In this document: piece by piece, positions 14,886-23,012 of the stretch
How the letters are laid out: each line of letters starts with the position of its first letter
Numbering within the stretch: position 1 is the first letter of the stretch
Source: Sedimentisphaerales bacterium
GTDB taxonomy: Bacteria; Planctomycetota; Phycisphaerae; Sedimentisphaerales; Anaerobacaceae
Direction: 5' to 3'
Length of the DNA: 38,533 bases
NCBI GenBank assembly: GCA_016930645.1
Contig: JAFGGH010000011.1
Span: forward strand, 1 to 38,533
Made by a program: the position numbers and the translations under genes
The notes under the pieces: generated by a model
The model's input: only the letters and a program-made list of their open reading frames with translations
The model's database searches: none
What the model was told of the DNA's origin: nothing

Positions 14886-15293
14886 ATGGCTAATTATAAT
14901 AAGGTTTTATTAATGGGCAACCTTACCCGCGACCCGCAGCTGAGTTATCTGCCGAGTCAGACAGCGGTGGTGGATTTCGGACTGGCGGTTAACAGACGCT
15001 GGACGGGCAGTGACGGCTCAGCCAAAGAAAGCACCTGCTTTGTGGATTGCAGGGCGTTTAGCAAGACGGCTGAAACTATTAACAAGTATTTGACAAAGGG
15101 CAGCCCTGTTTTTTTGGAGGGCAGGCTGGATTTTGATATGTGGACAGCGCAGGACGGAACAAAAAGAAGCAAACACAGGATTACGGTCGAAAGATTCCAG
15201 TTTATCGGTGGTACAGGCACGGGCAACTCCGGCCAGAAACAGGAAGTCGAAGATGCCCCGCCCGCTCCCTCGGATGATGATATACCGTTCTAA
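14886..15293 (+). CDS. ssb: Single-stranded DNA-binding protein
   Basis: It coats single-stranded DNA in replication and repair. It has 135 residues: an OB-fold over about 1-110 (NKVLLMGNLTRDPQLSYL, VVDFGLAVNR, FVDCRAFSKTAETI, FLEGRLDF) and a short linker ending in the acidic tip DDDIPF that recruits partner proteins. ATG 14886 follows AGGAAAGG-like sequence. Its place between the S6 and S18 genes is the standard bacterial arrangement. Its stop codon is the first three bases of a period-8 repeat. Confidence 0.96.
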   Translation: MANYNKVLLMGNLTRDPQLSYLPSQTAVVDFGLAVNRRWTGSDGSAKESTCFVDCRAFSKTAETINKYLTKGSPVFLEGRLDFDMWTAQDGTKRSKHRITVERFQFIGGTGTGNSGQKQEVEDAPPAPSDDDIPF

Positions 15294-15340
15294 ACGGTTA
15301 AATGGTTAGTGGTTTCCGCCAGAGGCGGATAAAGATTGAT
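15291..15340. repeat. Composite repeat: period-8 array plus TCCGCCAGAGGCGGA
   Basis: Octamers of the TAAACGGT type start at the ssb stop codon, then comes TCCGCCAGAGGCGGA (within 15313-15333) and ATTG. The palindrome with its flanks is nearly identical to the copy at 10559-10584, so both come from one repeat family. Confidence 0.7.
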
Positions 15341-15372
15341 GAGTGATTAAAGTTTCAGGCATAGGAAAAGAT

Positions 15373-15627
15373 ATGGCAATGCAAAGAGCAAAAACAAAGA
15401 CAGAAGGCGGTGTAACAACCGTCCGTGAACAAACACAATGCCGTTTCTGCCGAAGCGGCACCGAGTACGTCGATTACAAGGATATCGATACCTTATCGAA
15501 GCTGATGACACATCGAGGTAAAATATACTCTCGAAAACGCAGTGGAAACTGCGCATCGTGTCAGCGAAAGGTCAAAAAAGCCATAAAACGGGCAAGGTTT
15601 ATGGCGCTGTTGCCTTATACGACGTAA
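15373..15627 (+). CDS. rpsR: 30S ribosomal protein S18, zinc-ribbon form
   Basis: It pairs with S6 on the small subunit. It has 84 residues. The cysteine pairs CRFC (residues 23-26) and CASC further on can bind zinc, which marks the C+ form of S18. The core continues YKDIDTLSKLMTHRGKIYSR and ends RARFMALLPYTT. ATG 15373 is chosen because AGGAAAAG lies just upstream; the in-frame GTG 15343 would add ten non-conserved residues. ATG 15379 is a second option. Confidence 0.95.
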   Translation: MAMQRAKTKTEGGVTTVREQTQCRFCRSGTEYVDYKDIDTLSKLMTHRGKIYSRKRSGNCASCQRKVKKAIKRARFMALLPYTT

Positions 15628-15629
15628 AA

Positions 15630-15664
15630 ATTTCAGATTATAGATTTCAAATTAAAAATTGAGG
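15630..15664. repeat. Degenerate tandem array, 7-bp period, carrying the rplI ribosome site
   Basis: Five heptamers all beginning with ATT (ATTTCAG, ATTATAG and so on) fill the gap from the rpsR stop. The last unit is ATTGAGG, whose GAGG lies 5 nt before ATG 15670, so the array itself supplies the Shine-Dalgarno of rplI. Confidence 0.7.
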
Positions 15665-15669
15665 CTGAT

Positions 15670-16221
15670 ATGAAAGTATTATTAGTAGAAGATGTTGAAA
15701 AGCTCGGCTTCTTGGGCGATATTGTCGAGGTCAGGGACGGATACGCACGTAATTATTTGCTGCCTCAGGGTTTAGCACAGTCGGCAATAGAGGATAATAT
15801 AAAGGCAATAGCCGAAGAGAAAGCAAAACGGGCCCAGGAGCGTTTATCTGAGCGCAAACGGATGGAAAAGGCCTGCGCAGAAGTTGACGGAGCCGAAGCT
15901 GTAATAGCGTCCAAAGCAAACGAGCAGGGTCATTTGTTCGGTTCTGTTACTGAAAAGGCTATAGCTGAAAACCTCCGGGCTCAAGGCTTTATGGTTGCCG
16001 ATGAAATTGTTAAAATGCACGGACATATAAAAGAGGTCGGCAGCCACGAAGTAACGGTGAAATTCGCAGAAGACCTCGAGGCAAAAGTCAATGTAACGGT
16101 GGTTGCTGAAGGTGCCGAGCTAAATAAGGATAATACCGAAACCCAGGCTGCAGAGAAATCAGAAAACGCAGCCGAGAAGGACCACGGCGAAAATAGTGGA
16201 ACAGTCAACACGGACGAATAA
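15670..16221 (+). CDS. rplI: 50S ribosomal protein L9
   Basis: It binds 23S rRNA and reaches out from the large subunit. It has 183 residues, longer than the usual 148-150 because of an acidic C-terminal tail. The N-terminal domain has MKVLLVEDVEKLGFLGDIVE and GYARNYLLPQGLA. A long connecting helix spans about 40-80, and the C-terminal domain includes LFGSVTEKAIAENLRAQG and SHEVTVKFAEDLEAKVNVTV. The tail (after about 155) is rich in Glu and Asn. The dnaB reading frame begins 26 nt before its end. Confidence 0.95.
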   Translation: MKVLLVEDVEKLGFLGDIVEVRDGYARNYLLPQGLAQSAIEDNIKAIAEEKAKRAQERLSERKRMEKACAEVDGAEAVIASKANEQGHLFGSVTEKAIAENLRAQGFMVADEIVKMHGHIKEVGSHEVTVKFAEDLEAKVNVTVVAEGAELNKDNTETQAAEKSENAAEKDHGENSGTVNTDE

Positions 16222-17629
16222 ATACAGAAATGAACGGCAAAAGGTCGAGCCGGTCAGCAAAACCCCGATGGACATTGGGGCCGCGAAGATGGTACCGGAA
16301 TCACTCTCGGCGGAGGCTGCCGTTCTCGGCTCGATGATTGTGGACCCCGAGTGCATCGGCGAGGTAATAGAATACCTCGGCGCAAGCGCGACCGGTGCGT
16401 TCTACCGCATCGAAAATCAAATGATTTTCGACTGCATGGTTCACCTCTACGAGCAAAACAAAGGACAGGGTATAGATGCTGTCCTGCTGCGGGATGAGCT
16501 AACCAAGCGCAAACAACTCGAGGCAGTAGGTAATGTCGAATACATCGGCAAAGTGGTAGAATCGGTGCCAAGCTCAGCCAATGTAATATACTACACAAAA
16601 ATTATAAAAGATAAGCAGCTTCTGCGTGAGCTTATCGCCGCGGCGAGTGAAATTCTGGATTCGGCGCATGATGTGACGGGCGAAACCGATGAGAAGCTGG
16701 ATTCCGCGGAGCAGAAAATCTTTGCCATTACAAATAAAAAAATTACCGGAGCGTCGACGGCTATACGCGATTTGGTTATTCAGGCATATGAAATGATAGA
16801 AAGGCGTCAGGGCAGTCATGTTACGGGTTTGGCAACCGGTTTTTTCGAGCTTGACGAGCTGACGTGCGGTTTGCAGAACGGGGAGATGATTATAATAGCA
16901 GGCAGACCGAGTATGGGCAAAACCTCACTTGCTCTTAATGTAGCGGAACATATCGCGGTTATCGAGCAGCGTCCGGTCGCGATTTTTTCACTGGAAATGG
17001 GTAAACAGCAGCTTGCCGAGAGATTTCTGTGCAGCAACAGTGAAATTGATTCCCAACTTGTCCGCAAAGGTATGCTCAGCACGGAACACTATCAGCAGTT
17101 AGTCAAATCCTGCGGCATTCTTTCCGAGTCACCGATTTTTATCGATGACAGCGCGGGAATTACGCCTCTTGAACTTCGCGCCAAGGCACGCAGGCTTAAA
17201 GCCCGCTATGACATAAAATGCATATTAATTGACTACCTGCAGCTTATGAGTCTTGGAGTCGGCAGAATAGAATCAAGACAACAGGAAATCACCACGATAA
17301 GCCGATATATAAAGGCAATGGCAAGAGAATTAGACATACCCGTAGTGGTCCTCAGCCAGCTTAATCGTTCGCCCGAGGGCAGAGAGGGACACCGGCCAAG
17401 AATGAGCGACCTGAGAGAATCCGGAAGTATCGAACAGGACGCTGATGTGGTTATGCTTCTGCACCGTGAAGACTACTATCACAGGGGTCAAGATGATTAC
17501 CAGGAAACCAACAGCGCCGAGGTCATTATCGCCAAGCAGCGTAACGGCCCCACCGGTAATGTGCAGCTTTCTTTTATGGAAAAATATACAAGGTTCAAGA
17601 ACCTTTCACATGCGGAAGAACCATTTTAG
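16196..17629 (+). CDS. dnaB: Replicative DNA helicase
   Basis: The ring helicase that unwinds DNA at the fork. It has 477 residues. The N-terminal domain (about 33-140) opens PESLSAEAAVLGSMIVDPE. The RecA-like motor has GRPSMGKTSLALN (Walker A, about 236-243), SLEMGKQQLAERFLC, ILIDYLQLMS (Walker B), VVVLSQLNRSPEGR and DLRESGSIEQDADVVMLLHR. GTG 16196 gives a 26-nt overlap with rplI; ATG 16268 and 16289 (just before the conserved region) are possible shorter starts. No intein is present, though DnaB often carries one. Confidence 0.96.
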   Translation: MEQSTRTNKYRNERQKVEPVSKTPMDIGAAKMVPESLSAEAAVLGSMIVDPECIGEVIEYLGASATGAFYRIENQMIFDCMVHLYEQNKGQGIDAVLLRDELTKRKQLEAVGNVEYIGKVVESVPSSANVIYYTKIIKDKQLLRELIAAASEILDSAHDVTGETDEKLDSAEQKIFAITNKKITGASTAIRDLVIQAYEMIERRQGSHVTGLATGFFELDELTCGLQNGEMIIIAGRPSMGKTSLALNVAEHIAVIEQRPVAIFSLEMGKQQLAERFLCSNSEIDSQLVRKGMLSTEHYQQLVKSCGILSESPIFIDDSAGITPLELRAKARRLKARYDIKCILIDYLQLMSLGVGRIESRQQEITTISRYIKAMARELDIPVVVLSQLNRSPEGREGHRPRMSDLRESGSIEQDADVVMLLHREDYYHRGQDDYQETNSAEVIIAKQRNGPTGNVQLSFMEKYTRFKNLSHAEEPF

Positions 17630-17642
17630 GAGCATGGATGTA

Positions 17643-20003
17643 ATGGACAAAAGGACTGTATCAGTTTTTTTGATAGTAGTGTTATTCGGCGTTTTTTTTA
17701 TCCCGATGTACATCGGGACAGAGGCACAGGCCGCAGAAGTGTCAGACCTTTCAATCGGGTCGGTTAATATTGTCGGTAACACTAAAGTTACCGACGAAGA
17801 GGTGCTTGCCAAGGTGCGAAGCAGGCCCGGCAGCATGTTCGCTTCAGGTACAGCCGAGGAAGACTGCAAACGTATAGCACAATTAGCCGGAGTGGAATAC
17901 GCTTATTATAACACGGCGGTAATCCAGGGCAGAATTGACCTGACCTTTGTCGTCATCGAGAAAAACGTCGTCAGGGCAATTGTCTTTGTCGGGAACAAGG
18001 CGTTCAAGTCGGATGTGCTCGGCAAGAAACTGGACTTTGAGCTCGGCGATTTCCTCGACCCCTTAAAGGCAAAAGCGGGAGCAACAGCAATCGCGGACTA
18101 TTACAGGGAAAAAGGCTATCCATACGCTAAAGTTGCCATCGACTCGGCGAGGCTTTCAGAAGGTAAAGTTATCTATAGAATCGAAGAAGGCCCAAGAGTA
18201 AAAATCGCCGAAATCAACTTTGTCGGGAACCGGCAGATAGAAACCAAAGAACTGCAAAAACTGGTCAAAACAAAAGAAAAGAAGTTTATGGCCATTGCTA
18301 CTTATTATATACCCGAAAACATGGAGAAAGATGTAAATAAACTTCAAAGCGCTTATTATGAAAGGGGTTTTCTTAACAGCAAGGTTACATCCAAACTTAA
18401 TTTCAGCGAGGACAAAAAAGAAGTTAAAATAACATTTGATATTTTCGAGGGCGCCGCTTACAAAGTCAACTCTATCGCCTTGGCAGGCAATACACATTTC
18501 GAAGAAAAACAGCTCAGAGAAGGGCTTCAGCTTGAAACAGGCCAGGTTTTTAACCAGAGAAAGGCCCAGCGTGATGAAAAAGAACTTCTTAAAAATTACA
18601 AAGAGGCGGGGTTCATCGAAGCAAAAGTCGAAAGCAAAAGACTTTTTGTCGGTGAAGACAAGGTTAATCTGGAATACACAATCGAAGAGGGGTCGCGTTT
18701 TAGTATAGGCAAAATCAATATTACAGGCAACAAGGATACCAAAGATAAAGTTGTCAGACATGTTCTCGATGAATATGACTTCAAACCCGGCAACTGGTAT
18801 AACGCCGATACGGCATGCGGTGACGGGACGGGTTACCTTGAAAAACTTATTCGAAATATGACCGTAGCGAAAGACGCGACTGTAACGGCCTCCGGCCAAT
18901 TGCCCGATGTAAGAGACGCCCAGGTAAATATCACAGAAGGACAGACAGGGATGATTCTTTTAGGCGCCGGCGTTGCCAGCGACAGCGGTGTTATAGGCCA
19001 GCTTGTGTATGAGCAGCGTAACTTCGACTTTAGAGATAAACCCAAGAGCTTATGGGAGATGTTTACCGGCAAAGCGTATAAAGGCGCCGGTCAGACTTTT
19101 AGAATCGCTATAGAGCCCGGTACGGAAGTCAGCCAATATTCAGTCAGTTTTACCGAGCCTTACTTTAAAGAAAAACCAATTTCCCTCGATTTGTCGGCAT
19201 CAAGCTACCAAAGGGGTTTCGAGGCACATGATGAAGAAAGGCTGAGAGGATATGTCGGCTTTGAAAAACGCTATAAAAACAAGTGGCGGCGAAGTATAAG
19301 TTTCAGAGGTGAAAACGTCGATGTGGCTTCACTGGATTACGATGCGCCGCGGGAAATCAGAGATGAGAAGGGTAAAAGCAATATCTTCGGAATCCGGCTG
19401 GGAATCGGTAAAGATATGAGGGACGACTTTTATAATCCCAGCAAAGGATATAGTTTCAGCGCCGGGTATGAGCAGGTTGCCGGAGACCATACGTTTGGAA
19501 TTATAGATGTCGTTTACAGGCGTTATAAAACACTGCACGAAGACCTTGCGGAAAATAAAACCGTGCTTAGTGTAAAACTTCTTGGCGCGGCTAATATCGG
19601 TAATGCTCCTTTCTTTGAAAAGTTTTACGGGGGCGGCACAGGTGCGCATGGCATCAGGGGTTTCGAGTATCGCGGTATCAGCCCGAGAGGTGTACCTTAT
19701 GATCCCTGCACCGCAACCTACACCGGTGAAAAGAAGGATCCTATTGGCAGCGACTGGATATTTATCGCAAACGCAGAAGTTACTATACCTTTAGGCAACG
19801 AGAGTATATCAGCATTGTTCTTTGTCGATTCCGGTATGGTGGATGAAGGCGGGTATCGAGCTTCTGTAGGTACGGGTTTGCAGATACTCATACCCCAATG
19901 GTTCGGGCCTGTACCTATGAGATTCGAACTTGCTATGCCGTTCATGAAAGACGGTGATGATGATACGCAGGTATTCAGCTTCTCGGTTGGAAGGCTCTTC
20001 TGA
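17643..20003 (+). CDS. bamA: Outer-membrane protein assembly factor BamA
   Basis: It inserts beta-barrel proteins into the outer membrane. It has 786 residues. A signal peptide covers about 1-31 (FLIVVLFGVFFIPM, cleavage near EAQA). About five POTRA repeats follow to about residue 410, with typical 'NIVGNTKVTDEEV', 'VGNRQIETKEL', 'ALAGNTHFEEKQL' and 'NITGNKDTKDKVV' strands. The Omp85 barrel fills the rest, with GGGTGAHGIRGFEYRGISPR and the closing FSFSVGRLF ending in Phe. AGGAG at 17628-17632 lies 10 nt before ATG 17643 and only 1 nt before ATG 17634, so 17643 is preferred. It is followed by ompH and lpx genes, a classical Gram-negative order, and so shows a true outer membrane. Confidence 0.94.
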   Translation: MDKRTVSVFLIVVLFGVFFIPMYIGTEAQAAEVSDLSIGSVNIVGNTKVTDEEVLAKVRSRPGSMFASGTAEEDCKRIAQLAGVEYAYYNTAVIQGRIDLTFVVIEKNVVRAIVFVGNKAFKSDVLGKKLDFELGDFLDPLKAKAGATAIADYYREKGYPYAKVAIDSARLSEGKVIYRIEEGPRVKIAEINFVGNRQIETKELQKLVKTKEKKFMAIATYYIPENMEKDVNKLQSAYYERGFLNSKVTSKLNFSEDKKEVKITFDIFEGAAYKVNSIALAGNTHFEEKQLREGLQLETGQVFNQRKAQRDEKELLKNYKEAGFIEAKVESKRLFVGEDKVNLEYTIEEGSRFSIGKINITGNKDTKDKVVRHVLDEYDFKPGNWYNADTACGDGTGYLEKLIRNMTVAKDATVTASGQLPDVRDAQVNITEGQTGMILLGAGVASDSGVIGQLVYEQRNFDFRDKPKSLWEMFTGKAYKGAGQTFRIAIEPGTEVSQYSVSFTEPYFKEKPISLDLSASSYQRGFEAHDEERLRGYVGFEKRYKNKWRRSISFRGENVDVASLDYDAPREIRDEKGKSNIFGIRLGIGKDMRDDFYNPSKGYSFSAGYEQVAGDHTFGIIDVVYRRYKTLHEDLAENKTVLSVKLLGAANIGNAPFFEKFYGGGTGAHGIRGFEYRGISPRGVPYDPCTATYTGEKKDPIGSDWIFIANAEVTIPLGNESISALFFVDSGMVDEGGYRASVGTGLQILIPQWFGPVPMRFELAMPFMKDGDDDTQVFSFSVGRLF

Positions 20004-20051
20004 TAATTACGAATTTATGAAATGTCGAAAATTCTACTCTGAAAGGATATT

Positions 20052-20636
20052 ATGATGACCAAAAAATCAATTCTCGCTGTCAGCTTAGTCGCTATAGCTC
20101 TTTCGGTTGTTGTTCTTAACAACAACATCGCGAAATCCGCATCTGCTGCCGGAGCCAAGATTGGAACTGTAAACGTTAAAAAAATCTTCGATGAGTCCAA
20201 AAAGAATACCAAATTCAAAGAAGAAATGTCCTCAGAACAGGAAAAAATCATTGCTGAAATCGATAAAACAAGAGCCGAAATTGAGGCTGAAAAAGCAGGC
20301 TTGAAGACAGTTAAAGCCGGCAGCGACGAACATATGACTCGCATGAAAACGCTTATGTCCAAACAGGCCGACCTTGGCGCAAAACAGGAATTTTATTCAC
20401 AAAAAATGGCAATGAAGGAACGGCAGTGGATTGTGACATTTTACAACGAGATAATAACTATAACCAGGGAAGTCGCCCGGGAAAGGGGGTTGGATTTGGT
20501 CCTTGAAAACAGCCAGATAGACCTCGAAAACATTCCCGATGAGACCCTCGTAATGAGCATTCTGATGCGGACAGCCATACATACCGAGGGCTGTACCGAT
20601 ATTACAGAAGACGTAATGGCAAGGCTGGATAAATAA
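20052..20636 (+). CDS. OmpH/Skp-family periplasmic chaperone
   Basis: A protein of 194 residues with a signal peptide (about 1-33, including SILAVSLVAIALSVVVL) and a long charged coiled coil (about 48-130, e.g. EEMSSEQEKIIAEIDKTRAE). This matches Skp/OmpH, which holds unfolded outer-membrane proteins on their way to BamA. The start of the mature part, IGTVNVKKIFDES, is typical (a 'VDxxxIF' strand). It lies 48 nt after bamA and 33 nt before lpxD, the same place skp has in Proteobacteria. Confidence 0.9.
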   Translation: MMTKKSILAVSLVAIALSVVVLNNNIAKSASAAGAKIGTVNVKKIFDESKKNTKFKEEMSSEQEKIIAEIDKTRAEIEAEKAGLKTVKAGSDEHMTRMKTLMSKQADLGAKQEFYSQKMAMKERQWIVTFYNEIITITREVARERGLDLVLENSQIDLENIPDETLVMSILMRTAIHTEGCTDITEDVMARLDK

Positions 20637-20669
20637 TTTCCGCCCATAGAGTCTATTTATAAATATAAA

Positions 20670-21707
20670 ATGTTGACTGTAGCGGAACTGGCAAAAAGAA
20701 TCGGCGCCGAATTATACGGCGACAGCTCAATAAATATAAAGGCGGTTGGTCCGATAGAAGCGGCATCGAAGGATGATATAACCTTTGTCGCTAATGATAA
20801 ATATCTGCCGATGCTCGAAAAGACCAAAGCCCCTGCGGTTATACTGCGAAAAAGAGTCGAGCATCTCAGCAAGTCCCAGTTGATTGTTAAAAATGTCAAC
20901 GCCGCTCTTATTGAAACACTAAAATTACTGGCGGTCGAAGCTAAACCTCCCAAACCGGGTATAGATAAGACGGCGGTTATCGGCGAAAATACCGAAATAG
21001 CTGATGATGCATCGATTGGGCCTTGTGTCGTAATTGCCGACGGTGTGAAGGTCGGCGCCAAAAGTGCCATCAGCGCCGGTTGCAAAATCGGTGCAAACTC
21101 CATTATCGGGAAAAACACAAGGCTTGATTTCAATGTCGCGGTTTATCATAACTGTAAAATTGGAAATAATGTAATTATCCAGGCTAACACAACTATTGGT
21201 TCAACCGGCTTTGGGTATGTCTTCCTCGACGGTGCACACAAGCTCATACCGCACAACGGCGGTGTTATTATTGAGGATTTTGTGGAAATCGGAGCAAACT
21301 GCTGTATTGACCGTGCTAAATTCGGCAATACCACAATAGGCGCCGGAACAAAAGTTGATAATCTTGTTCAAATAGCTCATAATGTTGTAATCAGCAAATG
21401 CTGTTTAATCATCGGCCAGGCCGGTATTGCCGGAAGCAGCAAACTCGGTGATGGTGTGGTGCTTGCAAGCCAGGCGGGTATTATAGATAATGTTTCTATC
21501 GGCGACGGAGTCATTATCGGCGCCCAGTCCGGTGTGGCGCATGATGTTCCAGCCGGCCAAAAAATGCTTGGCTCGCCCGCTATTGATTACAGTGAAGAAA
21601 TAAGGCGGATTACATTGGTCAAAAAACTGCCGAAGATGGCCCAGCGGCTAAAGGAACTTACCAAAAGGATAGATAAGCTTGAAGCTGCAAAAGACGATAA
21701 AAAATGA
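20670..21707 (+). CDS. lpxD: UDP-3-O-acylglucosamine N-acyltransferase
   Basis: The third step of lipid A synthesis: it adds the N-linked acyl chain. It has 345 residues. The N-terminal uridine-binding domain (about 1-100) opens MLTVAELAKRIGAELYGD. The left-handed beta-helix follows (GENTEIADDASIGPCVVIAD, and so on) with the active-site stretch VDNLVQIAHNVVI containing the catalytic His. A C-terminal helix (about 310-345) closes the trimer. The lpxC/fabZ start lies inside its last codons, a 29-nt overlap, which suggests coupled translation. Confidence 0.95.
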   Translation: MLTVAELAKRIGAELYGDSSINIKAVGPIEAASKDDITFVANDKYLPMLEKTKAPAVILRKRVEHLSKSQLIVKNVNAALIETLKLLAVEAKPPKPGIDKTAVIGENTEIADDASIGPCVVIADGVKVGAKSAISAGCKIGANSIIGKNTRLDFNVAVYHNCKIGNNVIIQANTTIGSTGFGYVFLDGAHKLIPHNGGVIIEDFVEIGANCCIDRAKFGNTTIGAGTKVDNLVQIAHNVVISKCCLIIGQAGIAGSSKLGDGVVLASQAGIIDNVSIGDGVIIGAQSGVAHDVPAGQKMLGSPAIDYSEEIRRITLVKKLPKMAQRLKELTKRIDKLEAAKDDKK

Positions 21708-22992
21708 AGCGAAGCTTAACGGAAAAGGGTTGTTCAGCGGAGAACCCGCAGGGGTATTGTTCAAGCCCGCACCTGCAAATTCCGGTATAGATTTTCTGCG
21801 CACCGACAGCGATAATCCAGTTCGAATCAGCGCCACTCCTCCAAATCTTGCCGAAAGAGCGCGGCGTACAACCTTAAAAAGAGATTCGGTAGTTATCGAG
21901 ACCGTTGAGCATTGCCTTGCAGCGGTCTGTGCCCTGGGAATCGACAACCTGCTTATCGAATTAACGGGAAACGAGCTGCCGGCTCCCGACTGCAGCAGCT
22001 TAAAGTATGTCAGAGTATTAAAAGAGGCAGGCTTTGCGGAACAGGACGCGGAAAAAAAAGAATACACGATAACTCAGCCTGTCAGCATAAGTTCAGGCGG
22101 AGCTTCCATATACGCTTTGCCCAACAACGATTTCAACGGTCTGAGTATCACATACGACCTGGATTACGGCGGACACACGGGTATAGGCAGGCAGGTTTTC
22201 AGTTGTAATCTTACGCCGGAGTTATTCGAAAAACATCTTGCGCCGGCGAGGACTTTTTTACTCGAAGCCGAAGCCAAGCAATTTCAGGCAAGGGGCATGG
22301 GCAAGCATCTCGGACCGCGTGAAATACTTGTAATAAATTCGGACGGTCCGATTAAAAACAGTTACAGGTTCGACAATGAGTGTGTCCGTCATAAAATCGT
22401 GGACTTAATCGGCGATCTTGCCATTGTAGGAAGGGCGATTAGAGGCAGAATAGTAGCGTATAAAAGCGGGCACAACTTAAACCAGATGCTTGTCAGGAAG
22501 CTCTACGATTCAGCGGAAAAGACAGAGCGGATTGAAAAATTCGGAACTGACGCCATCCTCGATATTCGAAGGATACAAAAAATCCTGCCTCATCGGTATC
22601 CCTTTTTGCTCGTCGATAAGGTAATAGAAATAGACGGCGACAAAAAAATCAAGGGCGTAAAAAACGTTACTTATAATGAGCATTTTTTCCAGGGGCATTT
22701 TCCGGGGACGCCGGTAATGCCTGGCGTATTAATAGTCGAAGCAATGGCACAAATATCCGGTTTGCTTTTTGCTCAGAGACTCGAACATACGGGTATGCTT
22801 GCGGTGCTTTTAAGTATGGATGATGTGAAACTGCGAAAAGCGGTTATGCCGGGCGACCAGCTTATTCTCATAGCGGAGACTGAACGAATACGAAGCCGAA
22901 CCGCCCGGTGCAAATGCCGTGCTATGGTCGGCGATGCCGTTGCCGCAGAAGCGAATATTAAGTTTATGCTCGTTGACGATGAAAAGATTTAG
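21679..22992 (+). CDS. lpxC/fabZ: LpxC-FabZ fusion: deacetylase plus hydroxyacyl-ACP dehydratase
   Basis: A bifunctional protein of 437 residues. Residues 1-285 are LpxC, the zinc deacetylase that commits UDP-acyl-GlcNAc to lipid A: Glu77-His78 (ETVEHCLAAV), His238 and Asp242 (RHKIVDLIGD) and His265 (KSGHNLNQ). Residues 292-437 are FabZ, which dehydrates 3-hydroxyacyl-ACP: HRYPFLLVDKV, then HFFQGHFPGTPVMPG (His340) and VEAMAQ (Glu354). The fusion joins the two enzymes that compete for hydroxyacyl-ACP flux; the same fusion is known in Bacteroidetes and other phyla. TTG 21679 follows AAAGGA by about 9 nt and gives the expected KLQKTIKNEAKLNGKGLFSG N-terminus. Confidence 0.95.
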   Translation: MKLQKTIKNEAKLNGKGLFSGEPAGVLFKPAPANSGIDFLRTDSDNPVRISATPPNLAERARRTTLKRDSVVIETVEHCLAAVCALGIDNLLIELTGNELPAPDCSSLKYVRVLKEAGFAEQDAEKKEYTITQPVSISSGGASIYALPNNDFNGLSITYDLDYGGHTGIGRQVFSCNLTPELFEKHLAPARTFLLEAEAKQFQARGMGKHLGPREILVINSDGPIKNSYRFDNECVRHKIVDLIGDLAIVGRAIRGRIVAYKSGHNLNQMLVRKLYDSAEKTERIEKFGTDAILDIRRIQKILPHRYPFLLVDKVIEIDGDKKIKGVKNVTYNEHFFQGHFPGTPVMPGVLIVEAMAQISGLLFAQRLEHTGMLAVLLSMDDVKLRKAVMPGDQLILIAETERIRSRTARCKCRAMVGDAVAAEANIKFMLVDDEKI

Positions 22993-23012
22993 CCGTAAGG
23001 AGAATATATTAA

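Noticed and set aside
18156-18899. 247-codon minus-strand open frame opposite bamA
   Set aside because: It lies wholly within the POTRA region of bamA, is Phe-rich and matches nothing; a shadow frame.
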